This document shows, one piece after another, positions 34,881 through 42,473 of a DNA stretch of 64,000 nt; positions within the stretch are counted from its first letter, which is position 1, and each line of letters starts with the position of its first letter. The position numbers and the translations under genes are program-made. The notes beneath the pieces are model-generated. The model ran no database searches, was not told where the DNA came from, and saw only the letters and a list, made by a program, of their open reading frames with translations. The stretch spans positions 62,001 to 126,000 of the forward strand of contig WGMO01000003.1 of the NCBI GenBank assembly GCA_016125075.1, given 5' to 3'. The stretch comes from Terrimonas sp. Lineage in GTDB: Bacteria; Bacteroidota; Bacteroidia; Chitinophagales; Chitinophagaceae.

Positions 34881-35243
34881 ATGCGATATTTATGGGTTCT
34901 ATTATTGTTGTTGGGAACATGGAGTTGTAAAACAAAACCTTTTTTGAAGGTCAGTTTGAAATCTGAAAAACTGCGCGATGATTGCAAAGGAATGGATATG
35001 GCATTCAGGATGAATTCAAACCTGAATGGTGAACGTTATGAGTTTCAGCGCTGTCTTGATGCCGATTTTTCGAAGGAAAAATTTGAGGCCCTGCGCGAGG
35101 GTGATACTGTTGTGTTGAAATTCAAACGAACCGGTTCCCGGCAGGCACTGTTTGATATCACCATCGATATCGATAGCTATCCGCGCTATAATTTTTTGAC
35201 AATAGACGGGGAAACATTTCCCATAATACCGGTAGGAAGTTAA
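34881..35243 (+). CDS. Small lipoprotein of unknown function in the trp operon
   Basis: 120 residues. Lipoprotein signal (MRYLWVLLLLLGTWSC, Cys16, then KTKPF). The remainder is a compact, probably beta-rich domain with two further Cys (CKGMDMAFRM and FQRCLDADF) that could form a disulfide. No family recognised. Placed 12 bp after trpB and 105 bp before trpA, in the same direction; the intergenic stretch before trpA shows no clear promoter. No obvious tie to tryptophan synthesis. Confidence 0.65.
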   Translation: MRYLWVLLLLLGTWSCKTKPFLKVSLKSEKLRDDCKGMDMAFRMNSNLNGERYEFQRCLDADFSKEKFEALREGDTVVLKFKRTGSRQALFDITIDIDSYPRYNFLTIDGETFPIIPVGS

Positions 35244-35348
35244 AGCGTTTTGTGCAATACCGATGTAGGAAAATAATATTAAATGCAGTTTTAAATTAGA
35301 TCATAAACCCTTATCGCTTATCCGGCATAAGGTTATCAGGACAGGACG

Positions 35349-36119
35349 ATGAACAGGTTACAATTACTATTTAAAAATAAGAGCAGCAGGGTGCTCAATG
35401 TGTACTGCACGGCTGGTTATCCCCACCTGGACAGCACCCTTAATGTCATGAGGGCTTTGCAGGACCATGGAGCGGATATCATAGAGATTGGGATGCCTTA
35501 TAGCGACCCGCTGGCAGACGGGCCGGTTATTCAGCAAAGCAGCAGTATCGCCCTGGGGAATGGGATGACCATTAAAAAGTTATTTGAACAATTGAAGGAC
35601 TTTCGATCAACGATCCGTATACCCGTTGTGTTGATGGGCTATATGAATCCGGTATTACAGTATGGGTTTGAACAATTTTGTGCCGATGCTGCTGATGTAG
35701 GTATCGATGGATTGATTATCCCCGACCTTCCGGAATATGAATTTGACACTGAATATGGACCGATCATCCGGCAATACGGTTTAGATTTTATCTTTCTCAT
35801 CACACCCGAAACATCGGTGGAAAGAGTGGAAAAACTGGATGCGAACAGCAGTGGCTTTCTCTATGCTGTATCCTCATCTTCCACGACCGGTTCGGATAAA
35901 AATATGCCTGATGTAAAAGACTATTTAAAACGGATCAACAACCTGGGTCTCCGGAATCCTGTCCTGGTGGGATTTGGCATACGGGATAAAGAAAGTTTTG
36001 AAGGGGCCTGTGCACTGGCCAATGGTGCAATCATCGGCAGCGCCTATATAAAAGCTTTGGGAACGGGTAAAAATATCGAAGAAGCGACAAAAGAATTTTT
36101 AAATGCAGTATTAAAATGA
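35349..36119 (+). CDS. trpA: Tryptophan synthase alpha chain
   Basis: 256-residue TIM barrel that releases indole from indole-glycerol phosphate and channels it to TrpB. Visible: VYCTAGYPHLDSTL, DIIEIGMPYSDPLADGPVIQQSS (catalytic Glu and Asp), LMGYMNPVLQYG, DGLIIPDLPEYE, VSSSSTTGSDK, VLVGFGIRDKES, IIGSAYIKAL. The TGA stop shares its last base with the antisense tRNA-Gly gene. Last trp gene. Confidence 0.97.
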   Translation: MNRLQLLFKNKSSRVLNVYCTAGYPHLDSTLNVMRALQDHGADIIEIGMPYSDPLADGPVIQQSSSIALGNGMTIKKLFEQLKDFRSTIRIPVVLMGYMNPVLQYGFEQFCADAADVGIDGLIIPDLPEYEFDTEYGPIIRQYGLDFIFLITPETSVERVEKLDANSSGFLYAVSSSSTTGSDKNMPDVKDYLKRINNLGLRNPVLVGFGIRDKESFEGACALANGAIIGSAYIKALGTGKNIEEATKEFLNAVLK

Positions 36120-36191
36120 GCGGAAGACGGGACTCGAACCCGCTACCTACAGCTTGGGAAGCTGTCGCTCTACCAGATGAGCTACTTCCGC
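36119..36191 (-). tRNA. tRNA-Gly (CCC anticodon)
   Basis: Full cloverleaf on the minus strand: acceptor GCGGAAG / CTTCCGC, D arm GCTC...GAGC, anticodon arm ACAGC-TTCCCAA-GCTGT (anticodon CCC), variable loop AGGTA, T arm GCGGG-TTCGAGT-CCCGT, discriminator U73. CCA is not encoded. The discriminator base lies opposite the last base of the trpA stop codon. It is antisense to the his/trp transcript direction and is the attachment site of the element to its right. The D loop has U15 where a purine is usual; with A48 this could still make a reversed Levitt pair (inference). Confidence 0.95.
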
Positions 36192-36194
36192 TTG
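36142..36194. repeat. Left attachment repeat (attL), within intact tRNA
   Basis: 53 nt identical, apart from one base (A at 36177), to 43127-43179. It covers tRNA-Gly positions 1-50 plus three upstream bases. Here the rest of the tRNA follows, so the left copy is the functional gene. Confidence 0.9.
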
Positions 36195-36207
36195 TTTCCA
36201 GCGCAAT
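36191..36207 (+). repeat. Left subterminal inverted repeat of the element
   Basis: CTTGTTTCCAGCGCAAT; its complement matches 43088-43104 (ATTCGCTGGAAATCAAG) with a 9-base perfect core CGCTGGAAA. Both are close to the attachment repeats; possible recombinase or excisionase binding sites. Confidence 0.5.
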
Positions 36208-36214
36208 CTATAAA

Positions 36215-36310
36215 AAATGTTCGAAATATCGAACATTTCGCTGATTTTCAGATGTTTGAAATTTCGAACATCACATGATTTTAATGTCAAAATGTTCGAT
36301 TAATCGAACA
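36215..36310. promoter_or_regulatory. Three palindromic operator-like sites upstream of the recombinase
   Basis: Site 1, 36215-36238: AAATGTTCGA and its exact complement around AATA. Site 2, 36251-36272: GATGTTTGAAA / TTTCGAACATC, one mismatch. Site 3, 36293-36310: TGTTCGATTAATCGAACA, a perfect palindrome. All share TGTTCGA...TCGAACA; centres are 35 and 40 bp apart. They lie between the tRNA 5' end and the recombinase start, so a dimeric repressor could control the recombinase, the tRNA, or both. The XRE-like gene at 39.2-39.5 kb is a candidate regulator (inference). Confidence 0.65.
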
Positions 36311-36376
36311 GAAGCCGATGCAATAATTGGAGGAAATTTCTGTTTTAACAACATTCCACATGCAAAATGTATGCAA

Positions 36377-37657
36377 ATGGCAAAAATTAACCGTCCCTCC
36401 ACCTCAATCGTGCTTGACACACGTTATCAAAGAACAAACAAAACGTATCCTGTAAAGTTAAGGCTAACATTCCGACAAAAGCAATACTATTACCCGACAA
36501 ACATCTATCTAACCCAAGCTGATTTTGACCGAATGAATGGGCCAAAGCCCCGTGTAGCATTCCAGGAGTTAAAAAGGAAAGCCTATGATGAGAAATACCG
36601 GGCCGATGATATTATCGAGGATTTGAGGGATTTCAGTATCCAGGCATTCGAGGCAAAGTTCCTTGCGCCTAAAAACCTCACCACTGACCTAAGCAGCCTT
36701 TTTGAATCTTACTGGAAAAAGCTACAGACGGATGGAAAGGCTGAGGGTACAATTGCCCTTTATAAGACCACATTATCTTCTATCTTAAAATTTCATCCCC
36801 ACTGCCAGGTTACAGATATAACGGTTTCATGGTTGAAAAGCTATGAAAACTGGATGCTGCATGAGCAAAATAATAGCTCTACAATTCTAAGCATCTATCT
36901 CCGCAATCTCCGTGCAGTGATAAACCGGGCCATCAAAGTGGATAAGGTAATGAATGAAGACCTTTATCCCTTTGGAAAATATGGTTATTCCATACCGGAA
37001 GGCAACAATGATAAGCAAGCTTTAGACTTTGCAGACATAGAGAAGATATTTAGCTACAAACCTGTTGCCGTGACTGCCGAAGATAATTTTTACCAACGCA
37101 ACAGGAAAGAAAATATCAGAAAGGCGAGGGCCTTCTTCTGTTTTAGTTATTTGGCAAGCGGCATGAATTTAAAGGATATGGCCTTACTAAGGAACTCAGA
37201 TATTACCAATGACCAAATCATCTATTACAGGGCCAAAACCGCATCCCGGAGAAAGAAACCTCAACCTATCAAAATACCGCTCAGAAAGGAAATAAAAGGT
37301 ATCCTACGAACCTGGGGAAATAAGAGCAAAACCCCGAATGATTTTGTTTTCGACATCTACACCCCAGAAATGACACCCAAACAGCAAAGGGCCAAAATCC
37401 AGGAGTTCAATAAATTCATGAATAAATATCTTGGCTTATTAGCAGAAGAAGAATTAGGTATCCCAAGGTTTACTACTTATGCAGCAAGACATTCATTTGC
37501 TACAATTCTGCGCAATAGCGGTGCGCCTACCGAGTTCATCCAGGAATCATTAGGTCATGAAGACCTGGCCACGACACAAAATTATTTGGCTGGTTTTCCT
37601 GATGCCATGAAACGGAAGTGGACTGAAGCTTTGACTGATTTCAAAAAAGCGTCTTGA
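36377..37657 (+). CDS. Tyrosine recombinase / integrase of the element
   Basis: 426 residues from ATG 36377 (MAKINRPSTSIVLDTRY), which matches the usual start of Bacteroidota integrases; the open frame goes back to 36275 and ATG 36371 is also possible. N-terminal arm-binding domain, a SAM-like core-binding domain (about 100-200), then the catalytic domain. Visible: ARHSFAT (catalytic Arg about 371), LGHEDLATTQNYL with His about 394 and the nucleophile Tyr about 403. The first catalytic Arg of box I is not evident: the segment reads LASGMNLKDMALL. Loss of it is known in integrases of Bacteroidota conjugative elements (IntDOT type). Integrates the element into tRNA-Gly. Confidence 0.9.
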   Translation: MAKINRPSTSIVLDTRYQRTNKTYPVKLRLTFRQKQYYYPTNIYLTQADFDRMNGPKPRVAFQELKRKAYDEKYRADDIIEDLRDFSIQAFEAKFLAPKNLTTDLSSLFESYWKKLQTDGKAEGTIALYKTTLSSILKFHPHCQVTDITVSWLKSYENWMLHEQNNSSTILSIYLRNLRAVINRAIKVDKVMNEDLYPFGKYGYSIPEGNNDKQALDFADIEKIFSYKPVAVTAEDNFYQRNRKENIRKARAFFCFSYLASGMNLKDMALLRNSDITNDQIIYYRAKTASRRKKPQPIKIPLRKEIKGILRTWGNKSKTPNDFVFDIYTPEMTPKQQRAKIQEFNKFMNKYLGLLAEEELGIPRFTTYAARHSFATILRNSGAPTEFIQESLGHEDLATTQNYLAGFPDAMKRKWTEALTDFKKAS

Positions 37658-37673
37658 TTTATTTTCAAATTTT

Positions 37674-39143
37674 ATGAGAGTATTTATTCCAGAAAATATC
37701 GAGATTGAAGAACTTCTAAAGAAAACTCCGCCTAAAAACAACGGTAAACCAAAGAAGGATTATTTAGCCTATGTCATGGGAGTGGTGAGTGAAGAAATCT
37801 TTAAAAGGCGGAATCGGCTTGAAGTTGACGAGTATGTTCCCATCTATAGCAAACTGTTAAAAGAACTGATTGGCAGCAACTATAATAAATATCTTGACTA
37901 TCTGCGAAGGACAAAGATTTTAAAAAGAAATAAACAATATACAGAAGGAAAGAGTAGGGGCTATTATTTCAACAAACCATATCTGAAAGGATTTAAGCCC
38001 TACACAATCAAAGACAGAAAACTAAGACTTAAATTAAAAACATATTTTGAAAAGGAAGAAAGGGCGGCAGTAAGAAAACTTCCATATCTCCATAAATGGA
38101 TTAAAAGCGGAAAGCTATCAATTGAAAAAGATTTGGCTCAGTCTGTTTTGCCATTAAAGTATAATGAGAAAATAAATGCACCGAAATCTTCGAAAAGCAA
38201 GATGTCAAAGGAAGAAATTGCTAACATATCCATGTATTGTTGGCAAAGAAGTATTGATAGTTTTTACAACGGAATTTATGTTAATAGATTTACAGTTGAT
38301 GACGGAGGCGGAAGACTGCATACTGCTTTAACTAATATATCCCGAAGTTTTAGAAAGTACTTGAAGTATGACAACCAAACATTAGTTCATGTTGATATTG
38401 CCAATTCACAACCCTATTTTGCGGCAGTATTGCTAAATCCCAGCTTTTGGGAATCATCAATGCTTAATTCACGGCAACGGCAGCGAATCAGACAAAAGTT
38501 AAATAAAAGGAAAAAGCACCCGCAACCCCAAAATGAACCTAAAGCCAAAAAAGAAGGTTTTGAAATATCCCCAAAGCTAAAATCTGATATTAAGTATAAT
38601 AAGTATTATTCACTACTTATGGTGCTTAAATCAGATGAAAGTGAGTCCCAGAGGGAGTTTGAGCGATACAAAAAATATGTCAGTTCGGGACAGTTTTACC
38701 AAAAAGTAGCGGATGAATTTAACAACGCTGTTAAACCCCGGAAAGATGCAATGAGGGAAGATGTCAAAAAGTGGATGTTCGAGGTATTTTTTTCCAAAAA
38801 TCCACCTTTCTTGGTCGAATCGTTAGAACGTCCACAATCTAAGTTGTTCCGTCAGTTATTTCCGGCAGTTAGTCAAATCTTTAAGATAATCAAAAAAGAC
38901 AAACACAATACTCTGGCTCTTTTACTACAGAATCTCGAAAGTCAGGCCCTACTTCACTGTATATGCCGTTTAATAGCCAGGAAACACCCCAAAATTCCCT
39001 TATTCACCATTCATGACAGTGTTGTTACCACAGTAGGCAATGAAGGCATTGTAAAAGAAATAATGCACCAAGAACTTGAAAGATTAACTGGTCTGCCTCC
39101 TACACTAAGGATTAAAATTTGGGACGAACATTATGATGAGTAA
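37674..39143 (+). CDS. Family A polymerase-like protein of the element
   Basis: 489 residues, not a standard annotated family to me. Four segments in the right order match the family A DNA polymerase / T7-type RNA polymerase core: GRLHTALTNI (213-222; compare GRLSS...NLQNI of Pol I), motif A LVHVDIANSQPYFAAVLL with Asp241, motif B RxxxKxxxFxxxF (Arg361, Lys365, Phe369, Phe373; Tyr in most at the last position), and motif C FTIHDSVVTT with His447-Asp448. The two metal-binding Asp are thus both present. No exonuclease domain; the first 200 residues are Lys-rich and unrecognised. It starts 16 bp after the recombinase gene and is likely cotranscribed. Probably a replicase or primer-polymerase for the excised element (inference). 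Catalysis is unproven. Confidence 0.7.
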   Translation: MRVFIPENIEIEELLKKTPPKNNGKPKKDYLAYVMGVVSEEIFKRRNRLEVDEYVPIYSKLLKELIGSNYNKYLDYLRRTKILKRNKQYTEGKSRGYYFNKPYLKGFKPYTIKDRKLRLKLKTYFEKEERAAVRKLPYLHKWIKSGKLSIEKDLAQSVLPLKYNEKINAPKSSKSKMSKEEIANISMYCWQRSIDSFYNGIYVNRFTVDDGGGRLHTALTNISRSFRKYLKYDNQTLVHVDIANSQPYFAAVLLNPSFWESSMLNSRQRQRIRQKLNKRKKHPQPQNEPKAKKEGFEISPKLKSDIKYNKYYSLLMVLKSDESESQREFERYKKYVSSGQFYQKVADEFNNAVKPRKDAMREDVKKWMFEVFFSKNPPFLVESLERPQSKLFRQLFPAVSQIFKIIKKDKHNTLALLLQNLESQALLHCICRLIARKHPKIPLFTIHDSVVTTVGNEGIVKEIMHQELERLTGLPPTLRIKIWDEHYDE

Positions 39144-39182
39144 AATGCAAATTAGTTTTTACAAGGCTAATTAGGATTCAAA

Positions 39183-39458
39183 CTATTTTTTCCCGGTTGG
39201 CTTTTTTTCAATGGCTTTAACAATCAAGTCGTACAATTTTCTGCTGTCAATATTTATAAGTTGGGAATAAGCGAGAATTTCCTTAACGGTAAATTTTTCA
39301 GGATTCTTTATTTTTTCTGTCAACCTCACAAAATTTATTCCTGTTTCCTTCACAAATACAACTTTAGGAACAATCTCAAAAATTTCGGAGAAGGCTTTTA
39401 TTTCTCCTGAATCAATGTATGTTTTTAAGGCATTAAACCTTTTGTCTTTCACTTTCAT
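39183..39458 (-). CDS. Small XRE/HTH-like regulator
   Basis: 91 residues. MKVKDKRFNALKTYIDSGEIKAFSEIF... is followed by helix-turn-helix-like VVFVKETGINFVRLTEKIKNPEKFTVKEILAYSQLINIDSRKLYDLIVKAIE. It resembles the short Cro/C1-type proteins common in Bacteroidota, where a LG(I/M)N...RL...P..F(T)...I...A.LI..D pattern recurs. It is divergently oriented from the recombinase and polymerase genes and could bind the TGTTCGA palindromes. Assignment is from pattern only. Confidence 0.6.
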   Translation of the reverse strand: MKVKDKRFNALKTYIDSGEIKAFSEIFEIVPKVVFVKETGINFVRLTEKIKNPEKFTVKEILAYSQLINIDSRKLYDLIVKAIEKKPTGKK

Positions 39459-39608
39459 TGTGTTTGGACAAAAGGTATATTGGATTAGGGGTATGTTTTA
39501 CAAAAAGCGATTCTATGTATTTGTAAATCATACAAATTGTATTATTTTGGCGGTTAAAATGTATGAGATGATATAGCCATGCTAAAATGGCTAAAAAAAA
39601 TACCAACT

Positions 39609-40475
39609 ATGAAATATTCAATCCTTTTGTTTCTGCTCGTTATTTGTGGCGAAACATACAGTCAGGAATTACCCGTCAACCCCCAAACCGGTCTCATTTT
39701 TATTAAAGATTCAGCGGAAACAAATGGCAAGTCATTGCAAGAAGTAAAGGATGTACTATCAAAGTGGGCATATACGCTTCTTGATGAGGGGAATCTTGTC
39801 AAAGTATATAAGCTCGACAATTCAAAGCAGACTGAAAAGATTTCAATCAATCTGCCTTTATGGTCGGTTCTCACGCAGGATAAGGGTGGCAATAAGTTTG
39901 TAATCAATGGCACGCTGACATATAGCAAAACCAAAACAAAAGGACTTGCACCAACCGTAACTTTTGGTGCAGTCAAATTTGATTTTTCATACACTATTAG
40001 TGCAAATAGATTAATCTATGAATTCACCAATTTGGAATACAGTCATGATATGGTGCATTATGGAAAGTTTGAAGGGGATAAGCCGCCAAGTGATAATTAC
40101 AACAACTCATTGCTTTTTAAGATGAGCAAAAAAGAGTGGGCGGCTGTGAAGACAGAGTATTTCGAGAATCTCAAAGTCCTTACTGCAAACTTAAAAGAAT
40201 ATTCAGGGAATTTATTAATGAGCAATCAGGCCATAACAAACAAGTCTCCGATAAATTATGAATCATATAAGAAGATAACAACAGGAATGAGCTACGACGA
40301 TGTTGTAAAGTTATTAGCAGTTGAAGGAAAGGAACTCAGTAATGGAATCACGCAAATAAATGGGAAAGCCGTAACTCAACAGACAATTGTCTGGAATGAT
40401 TTAGACAAAACCAAAAACATTACAATCACTTTTACGGATGGAAAAGTGAGTTCAAAATCTCAAACTAATTTATAG
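39609..40475 (+). CDS. Exported DUF4468 / OmlA-like protein
   Basis: 288 residues from ATG 39609, which gives a signal peptide (MKYSILLFLLVICGETYSQ); an upstream ATG 39579 is less likely. Residues about 20-190 fit DUF4468, a TBP-like fold (LPVNPQTGLIFIKDSAETNGKSLQEVKDVLSKWAY, YEFTNLEYSH). The last 65 residues (YKKITTGMSYDDVVKLLAVEGKEL... TQQTIVWNDLDKTKNITITFTDGKV) resemble the SmpA/OmlA or BLIP-like repeat. Cargo of the element; function unknown. Confidence 0.7.
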   Translation: MKYSILLFLLVICGETYSQELPVNPQTGLIFIKDSAETNGKSLQEVKDVLSKWAYTLLDEGNLVKVYKLDNSKQTEKISINLPLWSVLTQDKGGNKFVINGTLTYSKTKTKGLAPTVTFGAVKFDFSYTISANRLIYEFTNLEYSHDMVHYGKFEGDKPPSDNYNNSLLFKMSKKEWAAVKTEYFENLKVLTANLKEYSGNLLMSNQAITNKSPINYESYKKITTGMSYDDVVKLLAVEGKELSNGITQINGKAVTQQTIVWNDLDKTKNITITFTDGKVSSKSQTNL

Positions 40476-40482
40476 TAGTCTT

Positions 40483-41250
40483 ATGAATGCCTATTTCATC
40501 AAAACTGATAAGAAACAATATGGGCCGCTAACACTTGAAATGCTCAAATCTCTATCCATTCATAGAGATACCATGCTGTGGAGAAAGGGAATGAATGAAT
40601 GGCAGAAAGCGGAAGAGTTTCCGGAGCTACAATCAATTTTTACGGACGTACCTCCAAACTTGGACGGTACTTCGTTTCATCGGCATTCCTACATAAAAAA
40701 GAAAATACTGCTCTTTAGACTTGCCAAATGCGTAAAGCCAGCGTTAATAGCTTCAGTTATTCTGACAATTTTAACTGCTGTTGTCCTATGGCTTACTTTT
40801 AAACCGAACAAATTTGGCGAAGCGGAGGTTGAGCGAATTAATCAGTATTTCAGGGAGCAACAGTTAAAGTTTCAAGCTCAGCAGATGGCGGATGAGGCTG
40901 AAATGAGAAAGTGGAAAGAGTATGAGAGACAGCATCCAGAAGTTGAGCAAGAGAGGAAAAGGCTAACAGAAGGAATCAATAACCCATTCAAAGATGTTGG
41001 TGTAGTTCCCATCGGCCCAGGAGCAAGTATTCCCTACGAATATGTGGATGGTTTTTGGGATTATTGTAAAAACGCCGATGGAGAGGTATTTCTTAACCTA
41101 ACAGATATTAAGTCCAGTTTCGATAGTCGCAGTTCATATCTGACCAAAAAAATCGTAAAGATTTGTGTGTTTTCGTTTTTGATATTCTTTGCGACAATAT
41201 TGGCATTTTTATATTACAAACATGGTTTAGTAAATAGGAAAGTATCATGA
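40483..41250 (+). CDS. GYF_2 domain membrane protein
   Basis: 255 residues. The first 50 (AYFIKTDKKQYGPLTLEMLKSL...DTMLWRKGMNEWQKAEEFPEL) are a GYF_2 domain. Two membrane spans (about 88-106 ALIASVILTILTAVVLWL and about 226-244 VFSFLIFFATILAFLYY) flank a soluble Glu/Gln-rich helical region (about 115-170). 7 bp after the DUF4468 gene, so probably one transcript. GYF_2 domains are thought to bind peptides; no partner is known here. Confidence 0.75.
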   Translation: MNAYFIKTDKKQYGPLTLEMLKSLSIHRDTMLWRKGMNEWQKAEEFPELQSIFTDVPPNLDGTSFHRHSYIKKKILLFRLAKCVKPALIASVILTILTAVVLWLTFKPNKFGEAEVERINQYFREQQLKFQAQQMADEAEMRKWKEYERQHPEVEQERKRLTEGINNPFKDVGVVPIGPGASIPYEYVDGFWDYCKNADGEVFLNLTDIKSSFDSRSSYLTKKIVKICVFSFLIFFATILAFLYYKHGLVNRKVS

Positions 41251-41299
41251 TTAACTCAACACTTAAACATTGGCAGGCTTATTAATCTTATAAAAGCAA

Positions 41300-41698
41300 A
41301 TGTATATTACCCCAATTACGAGGATGGTTTGCGTGCTTGATGGCTATTTAGAAATTATAAACAGCTATCAACGGAATCTTGTTATGGATATTAATCAAGA
41401 TTTTCATTTAGAAAATACAGAATCAGGTATATATGTCCGGCGCAATCCTGAAAGCCTACATAATCTAAAATCTGAACCCGGAAAAGCACGCCAAATTGTC
41501 GCCCACATGAAGAATACATTAAGAGGTGGCTGTGGTGGAAAAAATAATATTGATTCTTTGGAGACTTTATTAAAGCAACATGCTTCCTATTTTTATCAAA
41601 ATGACTCCGACTCATTTCTGTTTGCTGAATCTGTTGTCTGCCGAATGATTGAATTAGCTGCCGACGACAGCCAGTTTTCTGAATTCTCTTATTTTTGA
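41300..41698 (+). CDS. Hypothetical protein of the element
   Basis: Up to 132 residues; the second in-frame start, ATG 41384 (MDINQDFHLENTES), would give 104 and looks more natural. It contains a Gly/Cys stretch (LRGGCGGKNN) and an otherwise helical C-terminal half. No family recognised, no signal or membrane span. Same direction as the GYF_2 gene, 49 bp downstream. Confidence 0.45.
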   Translation: MYITPITRMVCVLDGYLEIINSYQRNLVMDINQDFHLENTESGIYVRRNPESLHNLKSEPGKARQIVAHMKNTLRGGCGGKNNIDSLETLLKQHASYFYQNDSDSFLFAESVVCRMIELAADDSQFSEFSYF

Positions 41699-41809
41699 AA
41701 AAAGTAAATCAAATTGGAATAGCTCCGAAAGGTGGATTTTGAGTTCCAACACAGTTTTTTGTTAAAGATGCGAATAAGTTTAACAAGTTAAAATAGTAGC
41801 TATTACCGA

Positions 41810-42262
41810 TTAATAGTCCCAAATACTTCTCCGATTTTTTGGTTGGGGAGTGTAGTTCGGCGGAGTATATTCAATCAATTGATTTTGATTTATCCATTGA
41901 TGCTTCACTTCCTTTTCGTGCGTCCAAGAACAGTGAACTTTATTATTTATAAAATTGTAGCTGCCTGCACTCATTACTGGATAGGTATGAGTTGATAAGA
42001 TTACCCTCGTTCCTTCCTCAAATTTTTGTTTAGCTTTTAGTTTTTTTCTTACAAGAGCTATGAATATAACAAGAAGTATTAAGCCTACAGTAAAAGCCAG
42101 AAGTTGACTTACAGTCAGCACAATTTTTTGGCTTAATAAGGCTTTAGTAGCTTTAGCAATTGCAAAGACCGAAAGCCCTGTAACGATTGCAAAAAGGGCA
42201 ATAATCTTTTCTACTGAAGTCTCAATGAGTTTGTCATATACCTTGTCCGAAAAGCTGCTCAT
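41810..42262 (-). CDS. Membrane protein with a DUF2158-like C-terminal module
   Basis: 150 residues. Two membrane spans near residues 20-40 (IIALFAIVTGLSVFAIA) and 48-70 (VLTVSQLLAFTVGLILLVIFIALV), then a basic linker (RKKLKAKQK). Residues about 80-130 (GTRVILSTHTYPVMSAGSYNFINNKVHCSWTHEKEVKHQWINQNQLIEY) resemble the small SH3-like DUF2158 (YodC-type) domain. Opposite direction to the other cargo genes. Function unknown. Confidence 0.6.
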   Translation of the reverse strand: MSSFSDKVYDKLIETSVEKIIALFAIVTGLSVFAIAKATKALLSQKIVLTVSQLLAFTVGLILLVIFIALVRKKLKAKQKFEEGTRVILSTHTYPVMSAGSYNFINNKVHCSWTHEKEVKHQWINQNQLIEYTPPNYTPQPKNRRSIWDY

Positions 42263-42308
42263 CTTTTGTTTATTTCATTAAGAGATTAACGGTAAAGCTA
42301 AGAATTTA

Positions 42309-42334
42309 AAAACCTCCGGCGCACCAGAGGTTTT
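42309..42334. terminator. Hairpin with T run, possible terminator
   Basis: AAAACCTC (42309-42316) pairs with GAGGTTTT (42327-42334), with two more inner pairs and one mismatch. T-rich on both strands. It lies upstream of the minus-strand membrane gene, so it does not end any gene that I can see. It may instead end transcripts entering from the right or begin a + strand RNA. Confidence 0.5.
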
Positions 42335-42434
42335 ATTAATCAAAAACCATTAACCATTAAACCTTATCCTATGAAAGAGGTAAGTTAGTTATTATTGTCC
42401 GATATAGTGAGGCTGAATTTGTCACAATTTTTGA

Positions 42435-42473
42435 TGATAATTTTATCAGAATTATCACAGGATTTTGTGATAA
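42435..42473. repeat. Clustered inverted repeats TGATAA / TTATCACA
   Basis: TGATAA-TT-TTATCA (42435-42448) is followed by TTATCACA (42452-42459) and TGTGATAA (42466-42473), a perfect 8-bp pair. An isolated TCACAA lies at 42422. Such iterated short repeats suit a replication initiator or repressor. Confidence 0.55.

Noticed and set aside
36275-36376. N-terminal extension of the recombinase
   Set aside because: It overlaps the palindromic operator-like site 3 and does not resemble integrase N-termini; MAKINRPSTS at 36377 does.
39579-39608. Ten-codon upstream extension of the DUF4468 protein
   Set aside because: It would bury the signal peptide; ATG 39609 gives a standard one.
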